Source: Arenicola marina
Taxonomy: Eukaryota; Annelida; Polychaeta; Arenicolidae
NCBI GenBank assembly: GCA_964019135.1
Contig: OZ025248.1
Span: 11,105,574 to 11,169,573 of the forward strand
DNA length: 64,000 bases
Direction: 5' to 3'
The notes under the pieces are model-generated. The model had not been told where the DNA came from and did not search any database. It saw nothing but the letters and a program-made list of their open reading frames with translations. Shown piece after piece: positions 14,601 to 29,600 of the stretch (within the stretch, counting starts at the first letter, position 1; every line of letters starts with the position of its first letter). Made by a program: the position numbers and the translations under genes.

Positions 14601-17600
14601 TGAATAAATCCGCCCATCAGTCGAGCCTCGCTTAACATTTAACGTTTACTTATATTGCATTTTAAACTTTTCTCAGAAAAAGGCTAAACGTTTAATAGAT
14701 TTACCCTATTTAAATGTCCATTTATTAACGGAAATAGTTTGATGGCGGTGGCTTTCTGGCCATAGTGTAGTTTTGTAGCACATAACGAAATACAATAGAT
14801 TAATATGGATCATGGTTTATGTTATGAATAATAAAACGACAAACAGATTTATGGAGGAAACAAAACCACTAGCTAATTATTACTTAGATACCCCCTTAGC
14901 TTAACCGTAATATTGCCAGGTGCATAACTCGCTCTTGGGGAAGTTGAACAAATGTGTAGAAAGTGCCACAACGAGCGAGGGAAGGTAACCTGGTGAGTAG
15001 CGTACTAACTGTGGCAAATAGCGTATGTTGTATGTTCATTCCTGTGGTGGGAACCCAGCTTCTCATTAGGTGATTGTTCTTCTTCCTGTGATAATTGAGC
15101 TTGAGAGTGGCTCCGTGATAACGTGACGTTGATCACGTGACATTATCACATGACCTGATCACATGACCCTGACAAACGTGTTTGACGTCGTATTATATAT
15201 ATCACCCCTCTTGTAAATTGTTCCCCGGATGTATTAACTGAAATTAATCAATTTGATTCCATTTGTAATGATTCAACATTGCCATATTTTTCTTTATTTT
15301 GATTGATTTATTTATTCACTTAATATTTTGCTTTGCGTTTTTTTCATTTACCGGTGCAATTACTTGCGCTTTTTAGTGCTGAGATAACATCATAATTTCA
15401 CCTTTTTGTCTCATATTTCGCTAAATTATATTTTGTAAGAAACAATTGTTACATTTAACCGGTGATGGTGGAAATCGCATTTCTGTTTGTATTATTATCA
15501 TGGCTTATTATCATGAAACGAAGGCGATTTCTGAACGGAAACATTCTATTTTGTTATTGTATATATGAATTAAATGAGATATTTAACAGAGATATTTTTA
15601 TTTGCATGTAGACTCATACGTATTTTGTGTGAATATTCCTTGTGAAGAACATCACAGTTCTTACCTTTCTCTACCGGTACATATACAATTGTATATATGT
15701 GTATATATACAGTGCAATAACCGAATCGACGCCTGTTATGGATCCGTGCATGTGGGAAACAGGGCCTTATGTAACATACCCCTCGTTATTGTCTCTCGAC
15801 AGAATTTGACAACATGTTTACTTATGAAGACCACGTGTCTAAGACCACGGCGGTGGTGAACCTCAAGGGGTCCGTGGACGTCATGGTGTCGCCCCTCATG
15901 CTGGAGGCACTGCAGCGGTAAGTCAACCTTGTGGTGTGACGGCATGGTGTGACGTCATGGTGTGACGTCCTGGTGTGACGTCATGGTGTCGCCCCTCATA
16001 CTGGAGGCACTGCAGCGGTAAGTCAACCTTGTGGTGTGACGTCATGGTGTGACGTCATGGTGTGACGTCATGGTGTCGCGCCTCATACTGGAGGCACTTC
16101 AGCGGTAAGTAAACCTTGTGGTGTGACGTCATGGTGTCGCGCCTCATGCTAGAGGCACTGCAGCGTTAAGTCTTCTGGTCTGTGGTCTGGTCTTTTGGCA
16201 ACGTCCTGTTGTCCACGTGCTCCAAGTAGTGCAATGCCTCTACAAAAACGTGAAACATAAACATATGTAAGTACAACTTACTGAGAGGTATCATCGTGTG
16301 TTCAGATCTTAGATACTTTTAAGTCTTCATGCAAGCACTCTTATTAATACAGGCCTCTATGTATGAATAGAGCGTGCAGTTACACTTCGCAATAACATTT
16401 GATATTTGGATATTTTAATTGTATCCGGAGAGCGACTGTGAACATTCTTCGTTCTAGCGATTTCAGCGTTTAATTTTATTCACTATAATTGTAAATTAAT
16501 GAAACGTAACGTACCGTATATCAGAAGAGGACTGTACATTAACATTTATAGCGAGCCCAAGCGAGCTCTTAAGGTAACATGTATGCATATTCAAAGTCCA
16601 TTTCAAGCATTGGCTTAGGACTTTCATTTCGCGTAACAGCGCCCATGAGACACTTTCGGATTCGGAGTAAATATCAGCTGTACATAAATAGATTCAAGCA
16701 AAGAGAGGTCAAAGTATATTATGTCATGTCTTTAATAATTAAATCAGCTGCCCCACAAAATTAACGAATAAATTATTCAATGTTAACAATGGATGTATAT
16801 TTAAAAATAAAGTTAATTTATAAGCGATGCGCTAAATTTCTGTTGCCAAGCTCCAAGCAGAGCATATTGAGTAGCTGTGACGTCAAAATATTATAAACAT
16901 GACGTCACAATGGGAGTTCCTAAGCAACCGAATTATATGTCACAAGCACATGCACGGTATACTTCATCCCGCCAAAGATATGCGTTACGGCAAGCCGAAG
17001 TGAAATAAATTTTGAATATTAATCTAGATGTATCCCCTCGGAATATCTGAAATAATAAATGTACGCTCGCATTTTTTAGGTAGCACCTATCTATAATATA
17101 ATATATGTATTATTAACTTTTATCAGCAAATGATTAAAGTGCGATAATATTAATTTAGGCACTAGTTTAATTCAATTAATGATATGATAAATTTTTGTTG
17201 CTAATTGACACCAGGAGAAGATTGTGCAATGAATTAATAAAAACATTTTTGCAATTCGGGCAGTCATTTTATTTATTTAATGATTTAATAAATTAATAAA
17301 TGTGTCGTTGAAATCCTTGCAGATACGTTGAGGCCGTGACGCCCGCGCTGGTGAAGCGTCACCCGTCCGCTATCGTGGACGCCATCCACTTCCAGTGCGC
17401 CTCTACCGTCAAGGACCAGAACAAACTCAAGCAGCAGCAGTCAGAGAACGAGTCCGCCGAGCGCAAGGATATCAGGTCAAAGGTCAAGCCCTCGGGCTCG
17501 GCTGGTAGGTCTGGTGACGCGGCCGGCGAGGGGGGTTCTGGGGCCAAGGAAGGGGCGGGGAAGACCAGCAAGACATCCAGGCTGCAGGTCATGTTCAGTT

Positions 17601-20600
17601 TGTCGAAGGTGAGTCCGTGTTTTAGTGTTTATTATTTTTATTAAGTTTAAATGTCTTTGTTTGTGCCTGTTGTGTTTGTGATTAGGTTAATACATATGCC
17701 TTAAAAGCATTTCTAAATTAATTTATTTTATACAAATCCATCATGCAATTTAACTTTTCGGCCGTCCATACATTAGTTAAGCAGCCATGGGGTCCATGGC
17801 TTAATGTATCCTTCCTTTCTTTGCTCCTAAGATCAACGTCGATGACGATTTAATTTAATCCTTCCCTTCTCCACAACTATATCAGTATCCAAGACGTCCA
17901 TGGTTCATAGTAATCTCTCCCTTCTTTACTGACTATATCTACCTCCAAATAATATTAAATATTATATGTATATATATCTTATTAAAACTCGTCTCTGTTC
18001 CACCACCTAAGTGTATGTTTTTCAAAATACTATGCACCATGCAAACTGTTTGTATGATTATATGTTGTGTCATTTGGGCCTTAAGGCCTTCAAGACCAAA
18101 TAAACTTCAACCACCAACAATCCATGATAATTTCAATTCCCCTTCCCCTCCCGTCCACCTCTCATGACGATTCACCCATCCTTGCTTTCCTCATTTGATC
18201 AACGTCGATAACTATTTCAATTAAATGTGCATGCCGCTTGCCGCCGCCAGATCAACGTCTGCCTGCTGCAAGCCTCGTTGGTGGAGGAGATGATTCCGTT
18301 CGCGGCGCTGGACCGCGTCCAGGAGCTGACGTGTGTGTCCGTCCTCACGGCGTGTCTGGACAACATCTCCTGCCAGCTGCTCGTCAACACGGCCAGCCTC
18401 AAGTCCATCGAGGTCATCGGGTCGGACTGCAGCCCAGACTCGGTGGCCAAGGCGGCGGGGGCAGGGGCCTCCGCTTCCGCCTCCACCGAGGCTGTGCGCA
18501 AGCAGCTGTCGGTCGCCGCCTCCGAGGGGGGCGAGCGCCTGCGGCTCGTGGAGACCCAGCAGGATGACCAGGTGGGCAGCCTAGCCATCGGCAGGATCCA
18601 CCTGCAGCTGAGGAGGATGAAGAGGAAGTGCAATTACTCTGAAAGCGTCCACCTCACGGCCATTCCGGAGTACCGCTCCAAGGTGTTGTTCACCTTCCAG
18701 CCCAAGATGCACTTGAGCGGCGGGGAGACGCCCGAGGGTCAAGGTCAAGGTCAGGGACAGCAGGGCGGCGGCGGTCGCGGTGGGGGCGGGGGTGGGAGCG
18801 GCTCGGGGCGGGTGGCGGCGGGGTGGGAGGAAACCCCGGTCGGGGAGTACACCACCAGCGGCACGCTGACCCCGGCCAGCGCGAACCAGGTGGCCAGGGA
18901 CGTGACCAAGATGGCGGCCAGCGAGGGAATCCACGTGCCGAGGAAGGACGCGGTTCCTGCCGGAGTATCCACCGGGTCGCAAACACACGCGCACACGCAT
19001 GCGCATGCGCCGCACCAGACCCTGCAAAAGACGCTGAGCGAGCAGACGGCCGAGGAGCTGTCTGGGTTCATCATGTTCGAGTGCGGCCTGGAGGGTATCT
19101 CCCTGCGGGCCGCCCGCCGCACGGGTTACAGCGGCAGGGCCTCGCCCCAGGAGGAGGTCATCCGCCAGCGCTGGCACAAGTCCTTCACCGAGAAGATGGC
19201 GGAGAGCGCCACCAGCCCCACCGCCAGAGGCGCCACCGCCACCACCACCACCGCGGCCGCCGCCACCGCCGGCAGCACCGGCGACCATTGCCCGCACGAC
19301 GAGGGTCACGTGAACGAGACCGTCACGCAGTCGGAAGAGGACTCCCTTCGCAGCTCCTCGCCCAGTCACGATGGCAACGCGGCCGACGACGAGGCGTCGC
19401 TGCACTCGCACGCCTCGCTGGAGGCCGACGGCTCCCCCGGGCGGGCGGCGCGGCCGGCCAGCCCGGGTGAGGAGGGGGAGGAGGAGGACGGGGAGGCAGG
19501 GGGAGGGGAGGAAGATGAGGAGGAGGATGGGGAGGCAAGAGAGGGACGCCAGGACCAGCAGCTCAAGGGAGACGCTTCCAGCTGCTCGCTCGAGTTCAGT
19601 GGAGTCTGGTTCAACTTCGCCGCCCCGCCACCCTCCCCCAAGAAAAAGAAACTCGAGTACACCAGGTAACGTCAACGCATTCTGTGGACCACTATCACAC
19701 TTATTTGATAAATACTGTATTTACCATGATTAAATACTGCATGTAACATGATTAAGTACTGCATTTAACACGATTAAGTACTGCATTTAACATGATTAAG
19801 TACTGCATTTAACGTCATTAAGTACTGTATTTAACATCATTAAGTACTGTATTTAACACCATTAAGTACTGTATTTAACATTATTAAGTACTGTATCTTA
19901 GACCTAGAAAATACATATATTAACATTACTTACATAGGTAGGACACATGTTGACCTTTCTCCCTGGCCTGTCTTCCCCAGACTGGACTGGAACCTGCTGA
20001 GCACGGTGACGCCCGCCATCAATGCCTGGATGAACCCCTGTCACCGCGCCATGATCGCCTCCCAGACCCTGGTCAGCAAGCTCAACGAGCGTATCTCTGT
20101 CGTCATGGCCTGCATCATGACCGAGGCGCTGGAGGTACCCAGCATCCACCTGCTGCCCAAGGTAGGCCGGTCAGTGTGGAGGGGGGGGGGTGCTGTGGGA
20201 GTACCCAGCATCCACCTGCTGCCCAAGGTAGGCTGGTCAGTGTGGAGGGGAGGGGGGGGGCTGTGGGAGTACCCAGCATCCACCTGCTGCCCAAGGTAGG
20301 CTGGTCAGTGTGGAGTGGGGGGGTGGTGGCTATGGGAGTACCCAGCATCCACCTGCTGCCCAAGGTAGGCTGGTCAGTGTGGAGTGGGGGGGGGTGGTGG
20401 CTATGGGAGTACCCAGCATCCACCTGCTGCCCAAGGTAGGCTGGTCAGTGTGGAGTGGGGGGGTGGTGGCTATGGGAGTACCCAGCATCCACCTGCTGCC
20501 CAAGGTAGGCCGGTTAGTGTGGAGGGGGGGGGGCTGTGGGAGTACCCAGCATCCACCTGCTGCCCAAGGTAGGCTGGTCAGTGTGGAGCGGGGGGGTCTG

Positions 20601-23600
20601 TGGGAGTACCCAGCATCCACCTGCTGCCCAAGGTAGGCCGGTTAGTGTGGAGGGGGGGGCTATGGGAGTACCCAGCATCCACCTGCTGCCCAAGGTAGGC
20701 TGGTCAGTGTGGAGTGGGGGGGTGGTGGCTATGGGAGTACCCAGCATCCACCTGCTGCCCAAGGTAGGCCGGTTAGTGTGGAGGGGGGGGGGGCTGTGGG
20801 AGTACCCAGCACCCACCTGCTGCCCAAGGTAGGCTGGTCAGTGTGGAGTGGGGGGTGGTGGCTATGGGAGTACCCAGCATCCACCTGCAGCCCAAGGTAG
20901 GCTGGTCAGTGTGGAGGGGGGGGGGGGCTGTGGGAGTACCCAGCATCCACCTGCTGCCCAAGGTAGGCTGGTCAGTGTGGAGTGGGGGGGTGGGGGCTGT
21001 GGGAGTACCCAGCATCCACCTGCTGCCCAAGGTAGGCCGGTCAGTGTGGAGGGTGGGGGGGGCAGTACCCGGCATCCACCTGCTGCCCAAGGTAGGCCGG
21101 TTAGTGTGGAGGGGGGGGGGGCTGTGGGAGTACCCAGCACCCACCTGCTGCCCAAGGTAGGCCGGTCAGTGTGGAGGGGGGGGGGGGGGCTGTGGGAGTA
21201 CCCAGCATCCACCTGCTGCCCAAGGTAGGCTGGTCAGTGTGGAGTGGGGGGGCGGCTGTGGGAGTACCCAGCATCCACCTGCTGCCCAAGGTAGGCTGGT
21301 CAGTGTGGAGTGGGGGGGTGGTGGCTATGGGAGTACCCAGCATCCACCTGCTGCCCAAGGTAGGCCGGTCAGTGTGGAGGGGGGGGGGGCTGTGGGAGTA
21401 CCCAGCATCCACCTGCTGCCCAAGGTAGGCTGGTCAGTGTGGAGGGGAGGGGGGGGGGCTGTGGGAGTACCCAGCATCCACCTGCTGCCCAAGGTAGGCT
21501 GGTCAGTGTGGAAGGGGGGGGGCAGTACCCAGCATCCACCTGCTGCCCAAGGTAGGCTGGTCAGTGTGGAGGGGAGGGGGGGGGCTGTGGGGGTACCCAG
21601 CATCCACCTGCTGCCCAAGGTAGGCTGGTCAGTGTGGAGGGGAGGGGGGGGGGCTGTGGGAGTACCCAGCATCCACCTGCTGCCCAAGGTAGGCTGGTCA
21701 GTGTGTGGAGGGGGGGGGGGGGTGGGCTGTGGGAGTACCCAGCATCCACCTGCTGCCCAACGTAGGCTGGTCTGTGTGGAGAGGGGGGGGGGGTGGCCGT
21801 GGGAGTACCCAGCATCCACCTGCTGCCCAAGGTAGGCCGGTCAGTGTGGAGGGGGGGGTGGGCTGTGGGAGTACCCAGCATCCACCTGCTGCCCAAGGTA
21901 GGCCGGTCAGTGTGGAGGGGGGGGGGGCAGTACCCAGCATCCACCTGCTGCCCAAGGTAGACGGTTACACCCCGGAGACATAGCTCCTCTCTACCGCCAT
22001 TGCTTCCGATATAACCTTCCTAGGCCAGGGGATCAAGGTTAACCGTCCATCGGTTCCTGCCCGCCATTCGAAATGAATGTCTTGTTGTCAACGTAAATCG
22101 TGCTATTGTTTATTTGAAAGTTCTAGTTTCGATTAGCTTATCCGATATTTTAGTTAGTACCTACAATACCATAGTCACAACCAGCGACACACCGCTTGTT
22201 AGTCGTTTAGTCATGTTATTGACTATTTTCTGGCCATTATTTGATTACGTTGTGTGATTATATCGGTCCCATTGACAGAGTAAGATTGACAAGATCACGA
22301 GCCTGTCGAAGACGATCCAGGAGGACCCGTCCTGCCAGCTGCTCACCGTGCTGCGCCGCTACATCAAGACGGTCGGCGTGTCCCACATCGAGGCCAACAT
22401 CTGCGTGGAGACCATCCCCCAGCTGCTGACGATCCAGAAGGGCCTCCTGGTCCTCACCCGGCAGTGGAAGACCGTCCTGTACCACCCGCGCGTCGCCGAC
22501 GGCGGCTTCAAGACCAAGAAAAAGGTCCTCTACAACGTAACTTTCGCCATCCCGCCGGACGAAAGCCTTGACGTCATCGATGAGGAGAGCGTCACCATGG
22601 GGATGACGAACGCCGGGGCGGCGGGGGCGGGGGAGCTGGCCGACGAGGAGGAGACGATGGGCGGCGATAACTTTGAGATCGTCGACGAGAAGACGTCGTT
22701 GTTGAAGGCGGAGGGGGGCTCGGTGTTGCGGTCCCTGTCGGCGCTCAGCCTGACGGGGGACGCGGCCTATGTGGTGGCCCCGGAGGAGCAGCCCGCGCCC
22801 AGCGTCGGCGACCCGCGGCAGGCGCTGCTGGCCGATGACGTCACCGGCCAGGACGCGCTCAAGAAAGGTACGCGGAAGGTTTTATCTTTGCATGAATATA
22901 ATTTCAAACTTATGTTTCTCAATTGTGAGTTTCTCAAGAGTTTTACCCAGGTAAATTGGTCATGAAAAAAAATGGTGTCCTTCCACCGTCTCCCCACCGA
23001 GCTGGTGCAGTAATTTATGTCTAGAGATTATGAAGATCCAACACAGATGGAAATGACGACATCGGAGACTTGATGTGTGAATACAGAAGGCGCGCGTGTA
23101 CTTAGAGAGAGATAACTTTCTCAAGGCGGTTCTCTATAACCGTCTTTGACCCGACCAAAACATATGTGTTATGATGAAGGTAAAGCAAGTATGACCCGTG
23201 CTTTTACTAATAAAAGTACCAGTATCATAAAGGAAAATGTCCTGTCGTGCACGTGCACGACATGTCTGTAAACGTCTCTGTATGACCAAATAATGGCTGT
23301 GTATTGAAAACTGAAAAATACTCAAAGGGCGATACATATTATGACTCACCTTCTCTATCTTCGTACATCGTGTATATCCGCTTCCACGCCTAACACTATT
23401 AGTGGTGCTTGCAGGTAAGCCCAAGGCGCGGGGTCTCTCCAGCGTACCGCTCGGCAAGACCGGGGGCGACGGCCCGACGGCCTCCCTGGGCAGGGGAGAG
23501 GGCGGCGGCGGCGGCGGAGGGGTCCCGCCCCACACCCCGACCAACGCCCCTCCCTTGGCCGCCACCTTCAGCAACCTGTTCGCCTCGCAGTCCAAGATCC

Positions 23601-26600
23601 GACGCAACGAGAGCAACGCCAGCTTCCAGACGGTCTCCCAGAGCCGGTCCAGCATCGACGTCTTCGCCTCGGTGCCCGGAACGCCGCTACGTCAGAGCCT
23701 GACGCGCCACCTCTCGGAGCTGGACAAGAACAGCAAGAAGGACCCAGGCAACCTGTACCAGTGGATGCAGAAACAGCAGGAGTTCACGACCCAGTCGGCC
23801 AAGGAGCCCTTCCCGTTCTTCCCGTCCATGGGCCAGGACTCCCTGCTGAACGCCGGCCTCAGCGAGTACAGCCATGACGATACAATGAGCGTGCAGCCCA
23901 TGCCCATGCCCATGGCTCACCCCGCCATACAGATGCAGGACGCCCAGGTACACGCCGCGCTGGTAGCTGTTGTTAGCACCCGAGCATGTGCATATACATA
24001 TAGGTATTTGGTTCGAGTCTGAGATGGGTTTATCTCAGTACTGTCGCTTCCAAACCCCGGTCTGGGCGATATAATCTGGGGCATAGTTTACCCACATCAA
24101 TCGTTGTCTCCGGAGGTTCTTTTGCCTAATGTAGTCGGCGTGTGCACGAAACTGGCCTAAAACAACATGTTGATCATTAGCAGCCGTGAAAGCAAAGGTC
24201 TATTATAAAGTAAATATTAATTTCGATTGCAAAATATTTAGACGCTGGATGGCCGCCAATTTAATATAACAGGAAAATAATACAGGAAAACCTCTATGGA
24301 CCGAGTGTGATGTGGACGGAGCGATAGTAAAACAATAAAATAGAAACTCTAAAGACAATATTCTATGCTATTCTAAAAACCGAGTGTGATTTAGACTGAG
24401 CGATATTTTCGGTTTACATTGGTGTTCGCTTGATCAAGGTTATAGTACGGGATACAAAACGATATCGGGACCAAGACAATGTCCGACTGCTGCTTTGATG
24501 CCTGGCCGCTTTGTATTTCACATATGTAAGGTTGCTGTATTCTGTTTATTGCAGACCCTCTTCAGACCCCTACTTAAAGCCATGGGGCTTCACTACGGAG
24601 GGGTCAAAATGTCGGCTGTCATGAAAAAGTTTGGCGGGAACGTGTCGGTGAAGGGAAAACTGCCCACGATCAAGATCGAAATCGTGGACTCGGAGAGCTT
24701 CGGTGACGTCACGCGCGAAGCCAAGTCCAAGCCTCGTTCGAAGTCTCGCGGCCGGCGTCATCCGACCTTCCGCATCGACACCGGAATGGACAAACCGGCC
24801 TTCCAGTGCGACGCCCTGGAGGCCATGATCTCCATGAAGAACGTCATCGACTTCGAGAAGAAGGCCGAGGAAGACGGGCCGCTAGACGGCGCCAGCGGCA
24901 GCACCAGTCTCGGGTCCAGCGCGGGCGACGTGCACCGCCACTCGCTGCGGCCGCTCAAGCTGGAGGCCGAGTACCTGGACGCCAAGCTGACCACCACCAT
25001 GGTCAACTTCAGCCTCAACTGTGACGCCGTGACGCAGCACGTCAACATGTCCCTGCTGCGGCTCATCCACCAGTTCGTCACGATGATCCAGAACGTGAAC
25101 GAGACTCGGACGGAGCTGAAGGAGCTGGCTCAGGAGGACTGCTTCCGGGGTCACCGGAAGCAGGACTCCAAGGGGTCGTCTTCTGGAACCGGCACGGACG
25201 CCCAGAGCTACGACCACGTGGACATCACGCGGCCCCCGACGGACGGCACCCTGGAGAGCTTGGCCGCCGATATCCCGACCCCGGGGGTGCTAGGGGTCAC
25301 CCCGAGCCCCCTGGAGCAGCCGGTAACCGCGGCGGGAGGGGCGGCGACCAGGGACAACTGGACCCCTTCGCCGCAACCCCCGCCGCCTCACCATTACCGC
25401 GCCTCGACCTACCAGGCCCCGCAGCAGAGTCGCCCCGACCGCCTACCGCTCGGCCTGGGGTACCGCTCCCCGAAGAAGCTGTCGTTCCGGAAAGGCCGCC
25501 CGCCGCCGCCGGACTACCACGCCGCGATAGAGCAGCCGCTGGACTCCGCGGGGGGCCACGGTGGGGGCGGCGGCGGCGGGAGGGAGAGCTCGCTGCCGCA
25601 GTCCCCCGCTCGGGGGTCCTGCCGGGGGGTCACAGCCGTGGTGGTGGACATGGCCGACACCTCGTCACCCGCCATGGCCGAGAAGACCATCGTGGACGAG
25701 ATCCACGAGAACACGCCGCGCTGTTGGCGCAACCTCTACACCTTGCTCAACCTCTACTCCACCATGCCGGAGACCAAGACGGTCGGCAAGCGGCTCAGCG
25801 CGTCCAGGCTCTCCGTCATCGACGAGGAGCCCGAGAAGGGAAGCCAGTCCGTCTCCAAGCAGGGATCCACCGGCCCGATCAACGCCGATTCTGATGCGGA
25901 ACGCGCTATCCCGGCGACCAAATTCCGAGACGGCCGAGGAGGCCCGGATGTGCTGGATCACTCGGGTCGCCCGGGGCAGGGCGGCACCCCGGGCCACAGC
26001 GCCCATGGGCACCGTGCTGGGGCCGGGGCTGGGGCCGGCCACCGGGCCAGGGACACCCCCTACCGCAGACTGTTTGCCGGCAGCGGCTTCACTCACAGTG
26101 AGTATTCTTAATATCGACAGGGCCGATAATACGATAATAATTCGATACTGTGTGCTCTCCTGTTGAAACGATTCAGATATAACTGATGTACTTTATTTCA
26201 CTTTCTCCTTGGTCGTAACATTTTTTGGGTGTAAGCTAACATTTTAAAACAATATGTAAGCGTACAGACTATTTGAGACAAATGGGCTGTGTAATGAAAA
26301 TAAGTGTAAAGGTATGAAGATAATAATGATAACAGTTTTAACCCATTGATATATTTAGTTAAGCATATATGGCTACTTCTATGATTAAAGCTGCTGTATG
26401 TGTCATACTTTATATGTTGTGTTTTTTTATCCCTTGCACCTGACCCCCCCCCCCCCTCCTGCCCCTCCTCCCGCCCCTCCTTCCGCCCCAGGTTTCTTCA
26501 TAGGCGCCGAGCACGTCCCTCTCGTGGTGTTCGGCTTCGCCAAGCTGAAGAGCGTCAAGGTGTCGGCCATGTTGAGCGGTCTCACCCTGGAGGCCGACAT

Positions 26601-29600
26601 GAAGGACGTGCACGCCAGCGCCACCCACCGGGACAAGGTCAAAGGTCAGACACACACGATTCATGCGCAATCATGCATACGCGCCGATCGAATACGTATA
26701 ATGTGGATATTCTACTTACATGAATTCAAACGCAGAGCTCGGAAATGGCTCCTTAACCTCTGTTGACCTCTGTTTGCAGGCGTCCCCAAGCGTCGCTCGC
26801 ACGAGTCTTCCTTCATGGCCCACGTGGGCAACACGATGATTGTCCTGCTGGAAGGCATTCCGCCACAGACACAGTGAGCACGTCTTCTTATCACTGTATT
26901 ATACATACATAAATATTAAATTACATGAATTAAATTAAATTACGTGAATATTTATATTAAGTGTCAACAGCATGGCAATACCTAAGACCTAGGCTCCCCC
27001 TCTTCTTTAATATATGCCCACACGACCTCACAGTGGCAGCTGGTTCTCGGGCGTTTAACCCTATTCTTGTGGTTTAGCTCACGTATTACTCACTCCTAAT
27101 GACAATAATCCATGTCATGGGGCCTAAGATAGAACATGAACCCTGTTTGTATGTTTATAAATACATGATATACATATATATTTCAAATTTCCGATGTTTA
27201 TAATAGTTCTCTCCCTCCTTTACCTACCCTACTCCCACCCCTCCCCCACACCGTACCACGACCCCCCCCCCCCGCCTGGTCGCCGCCCCCACCAGGACGG
27301 TGGTGACGGTGAACGTGTCCAAGTCCCAGGGCCTGTTGTCGTCCCACTCCAAGCGGAGTCGCCTGCACAACGCGGGTCTGCTGACGGTGGGTCAGATGGA
27401 CATCGACATCCCGCAGCACCCCGTCGCCCTGCACGGCGTGGTCGCCAGGAGCTCCAAGCGCATCTCCAGCACCCTGCAGGAGTTCATCAGGCCCTCCAAG
27501 ACCAGGTCAGTGCCAGGCGGTGGCCGACATGATGTGACTATCAAAGCAATGTTATCCAAGACCAGGTCAGTGCCAGGCGGTGGCCGACAAGATTATCAAA
27601 GCAATGTTATCCAAGACCAGGTCAGTGCCAGGCGGCGGCCGACATGATTATCAAAGCAATGTTATCCAAGACCAGGTCAGTGCCAGGCGGTGGCCGACAT
27701 GATGTGACAATCAAAGCAATGTTATCCAAGACCAAGTCAGTGCCAGGCGGTAGCCGACAAGATTATCAAAGCAATGTTATCCAAGACCACGTCAGTGCCA
27801 GGCGGTGGCCGACAAGATTATCAAAGCAATGTTATCCAAGACCAGGTCAGTGCCAGGCGGTAGCCGACAAGATTATCAAAGCAATGTTATCCAAGACCAC
27901 GTCAGTGCCAGGCGGTAGCCGACAAGATTATCAAAGCAATGTTATCCAAGACCAGGTCAGTGCCAGGCGGTAGCCGACAAGATTATCAAAGCAATGTTAT
28001 CCAAGACCACGTCAGTGCCAGGCGGTAGCCGACAAGATTATCAAAGCAATGTTATCTAAGACCAGGTCAGTGATAGGTGGTGGCCGAGATGATGTGATTA
28101 CCAAAGCAATGTTATCCAAGACCAGGTCAGTGATAGGCGTTAGCCGACAAGATTATCAAAGCAATGTTATCTAAGACCAGGTCAGTGATGGGCGGCAAAG
28201 CAATGTTCTCTAATCAGATTCTGGAGAGTCCGATAGAGAGACGGTGTCACAGTGTCGTCACTACTGAAAAATGTACAACCGTGCCAGTGGTTGGTTGGTT
28301 GGTTATTCAGGACGCTTTAACCACTTTTCTGTGCCAGTGGTGATCTGGAGTTGTTTCAAGGTCATTGTGGGGTCAAGGCATGATCTATCCACTAAACGAC
28401 CAGTGGGTTTATATCGCCTGTCAGGGTCGTTTACAATGATTTGAAGTTTTGTGTTGGTAAAAACAAAAGAGACAAAACTATTGCTGACCCAAAGTTTAAC
28501 CTAACGAGAACAAAAATAATAATTGCCGCCAATATTAAATATTACTTAACCAGGCGCCCATAACGGTACACGTATAGTGGCGTTACCTTGTCACCCCCTC
28601 TGTGTACTGCAGGTCGCAGGACGCGACAGACGGCAACATGCCCCAGCAACAGACCTCCAGACACTCCGAGCTGAGCGACTATATCACCACCTACCAGACC
28701 CAGAGCGAGCCCAGCCAATCAGCGCCCGCAAAGGCCGACAGCCCGAGCCACCTGGTTGTGATTCACTTCCAGGCTGTGTTGAAAGGCTTTGCGGTGGGGG
28801 CTTCATTGCTGCCCTCGCTCAAGGCACAATACACGGTCAGTGCCAGGGAGGGCTTATTGCTTCGTCGTCCAGCCGGTAGACATGGCCTAATCAATGTGTG
28901 TCATGTGATCTTTAAAGAGCCTTATTTTTAAATACATACGTGAATGGTTTTTCTTAAATGATAAGGACAAAACGTCGCCCAGCTGGTAGAAACGGTCTTT
29001 TGTAAATTAAATACATACGCTACAAAATTGTCTTCCATGAATAAAAAACACCGACAATAAGCTGTCAGTATAACGACCTTGTTAAGGACAATGGCTGACC
29101 TGCATTGTTATTTGTGACAGCGACAATGTTGTCAAATATATACGTTAAATAACGTTAAATAAAAAGGATAAAAAACGATATGCAAAAAAATCAATGTGTT
29201 AAATGAAAATGTGGTTAATCTACATTGTAAAACAGCGACATTTGTGTCCTATATTTATACGTGTGTCTTGATATTGTCCATAATGTTGGCAGCATTTTGG
29301 CATTATTGTTTGCATGACCTTGGGATAATCAGGATGTTCTGAGATGAAGTGATTTGCTTTGAAATGCCAATGTCATTGCTTCTGTTGGCAGATGGGTCAG
29401 GTGACCAGTGCTGGTCAGACAGGCAAGAAGGCACGCTTTGTTATCGACTTACCGGGACACTCACTCAGCTTCAAGTCTCAGGTACGACTCAGCTTTCCTG
29501 ATTGTCATTTATTGTCATCTCGATCTAGTCTCTATTTAAAGCGGAACAGAATTGACAGAAATAATATTCTATGCGGTATTCTAACGAATCATAATAATTA

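Noticed and set aside
14333-14638. 101-codon minus-strand ORF in intron 4
   Set aside because: No recognisable motif, no splice partner or promoter, and AT-rich composition unlike the exons.
18060-18110. 3' tail of a LINE or SINE (GGCCTTAAGGCC then AAATAAA)
   Set aside because: Too short and without any coding or internal-promoter part to assign a family.
20128-21960. Repetitive protein gene on either strand
   Set aside because: Frames are open only because the units repeat; plus-strand copies are the exon 8 end, and G-run length differences shift the frame constantly.
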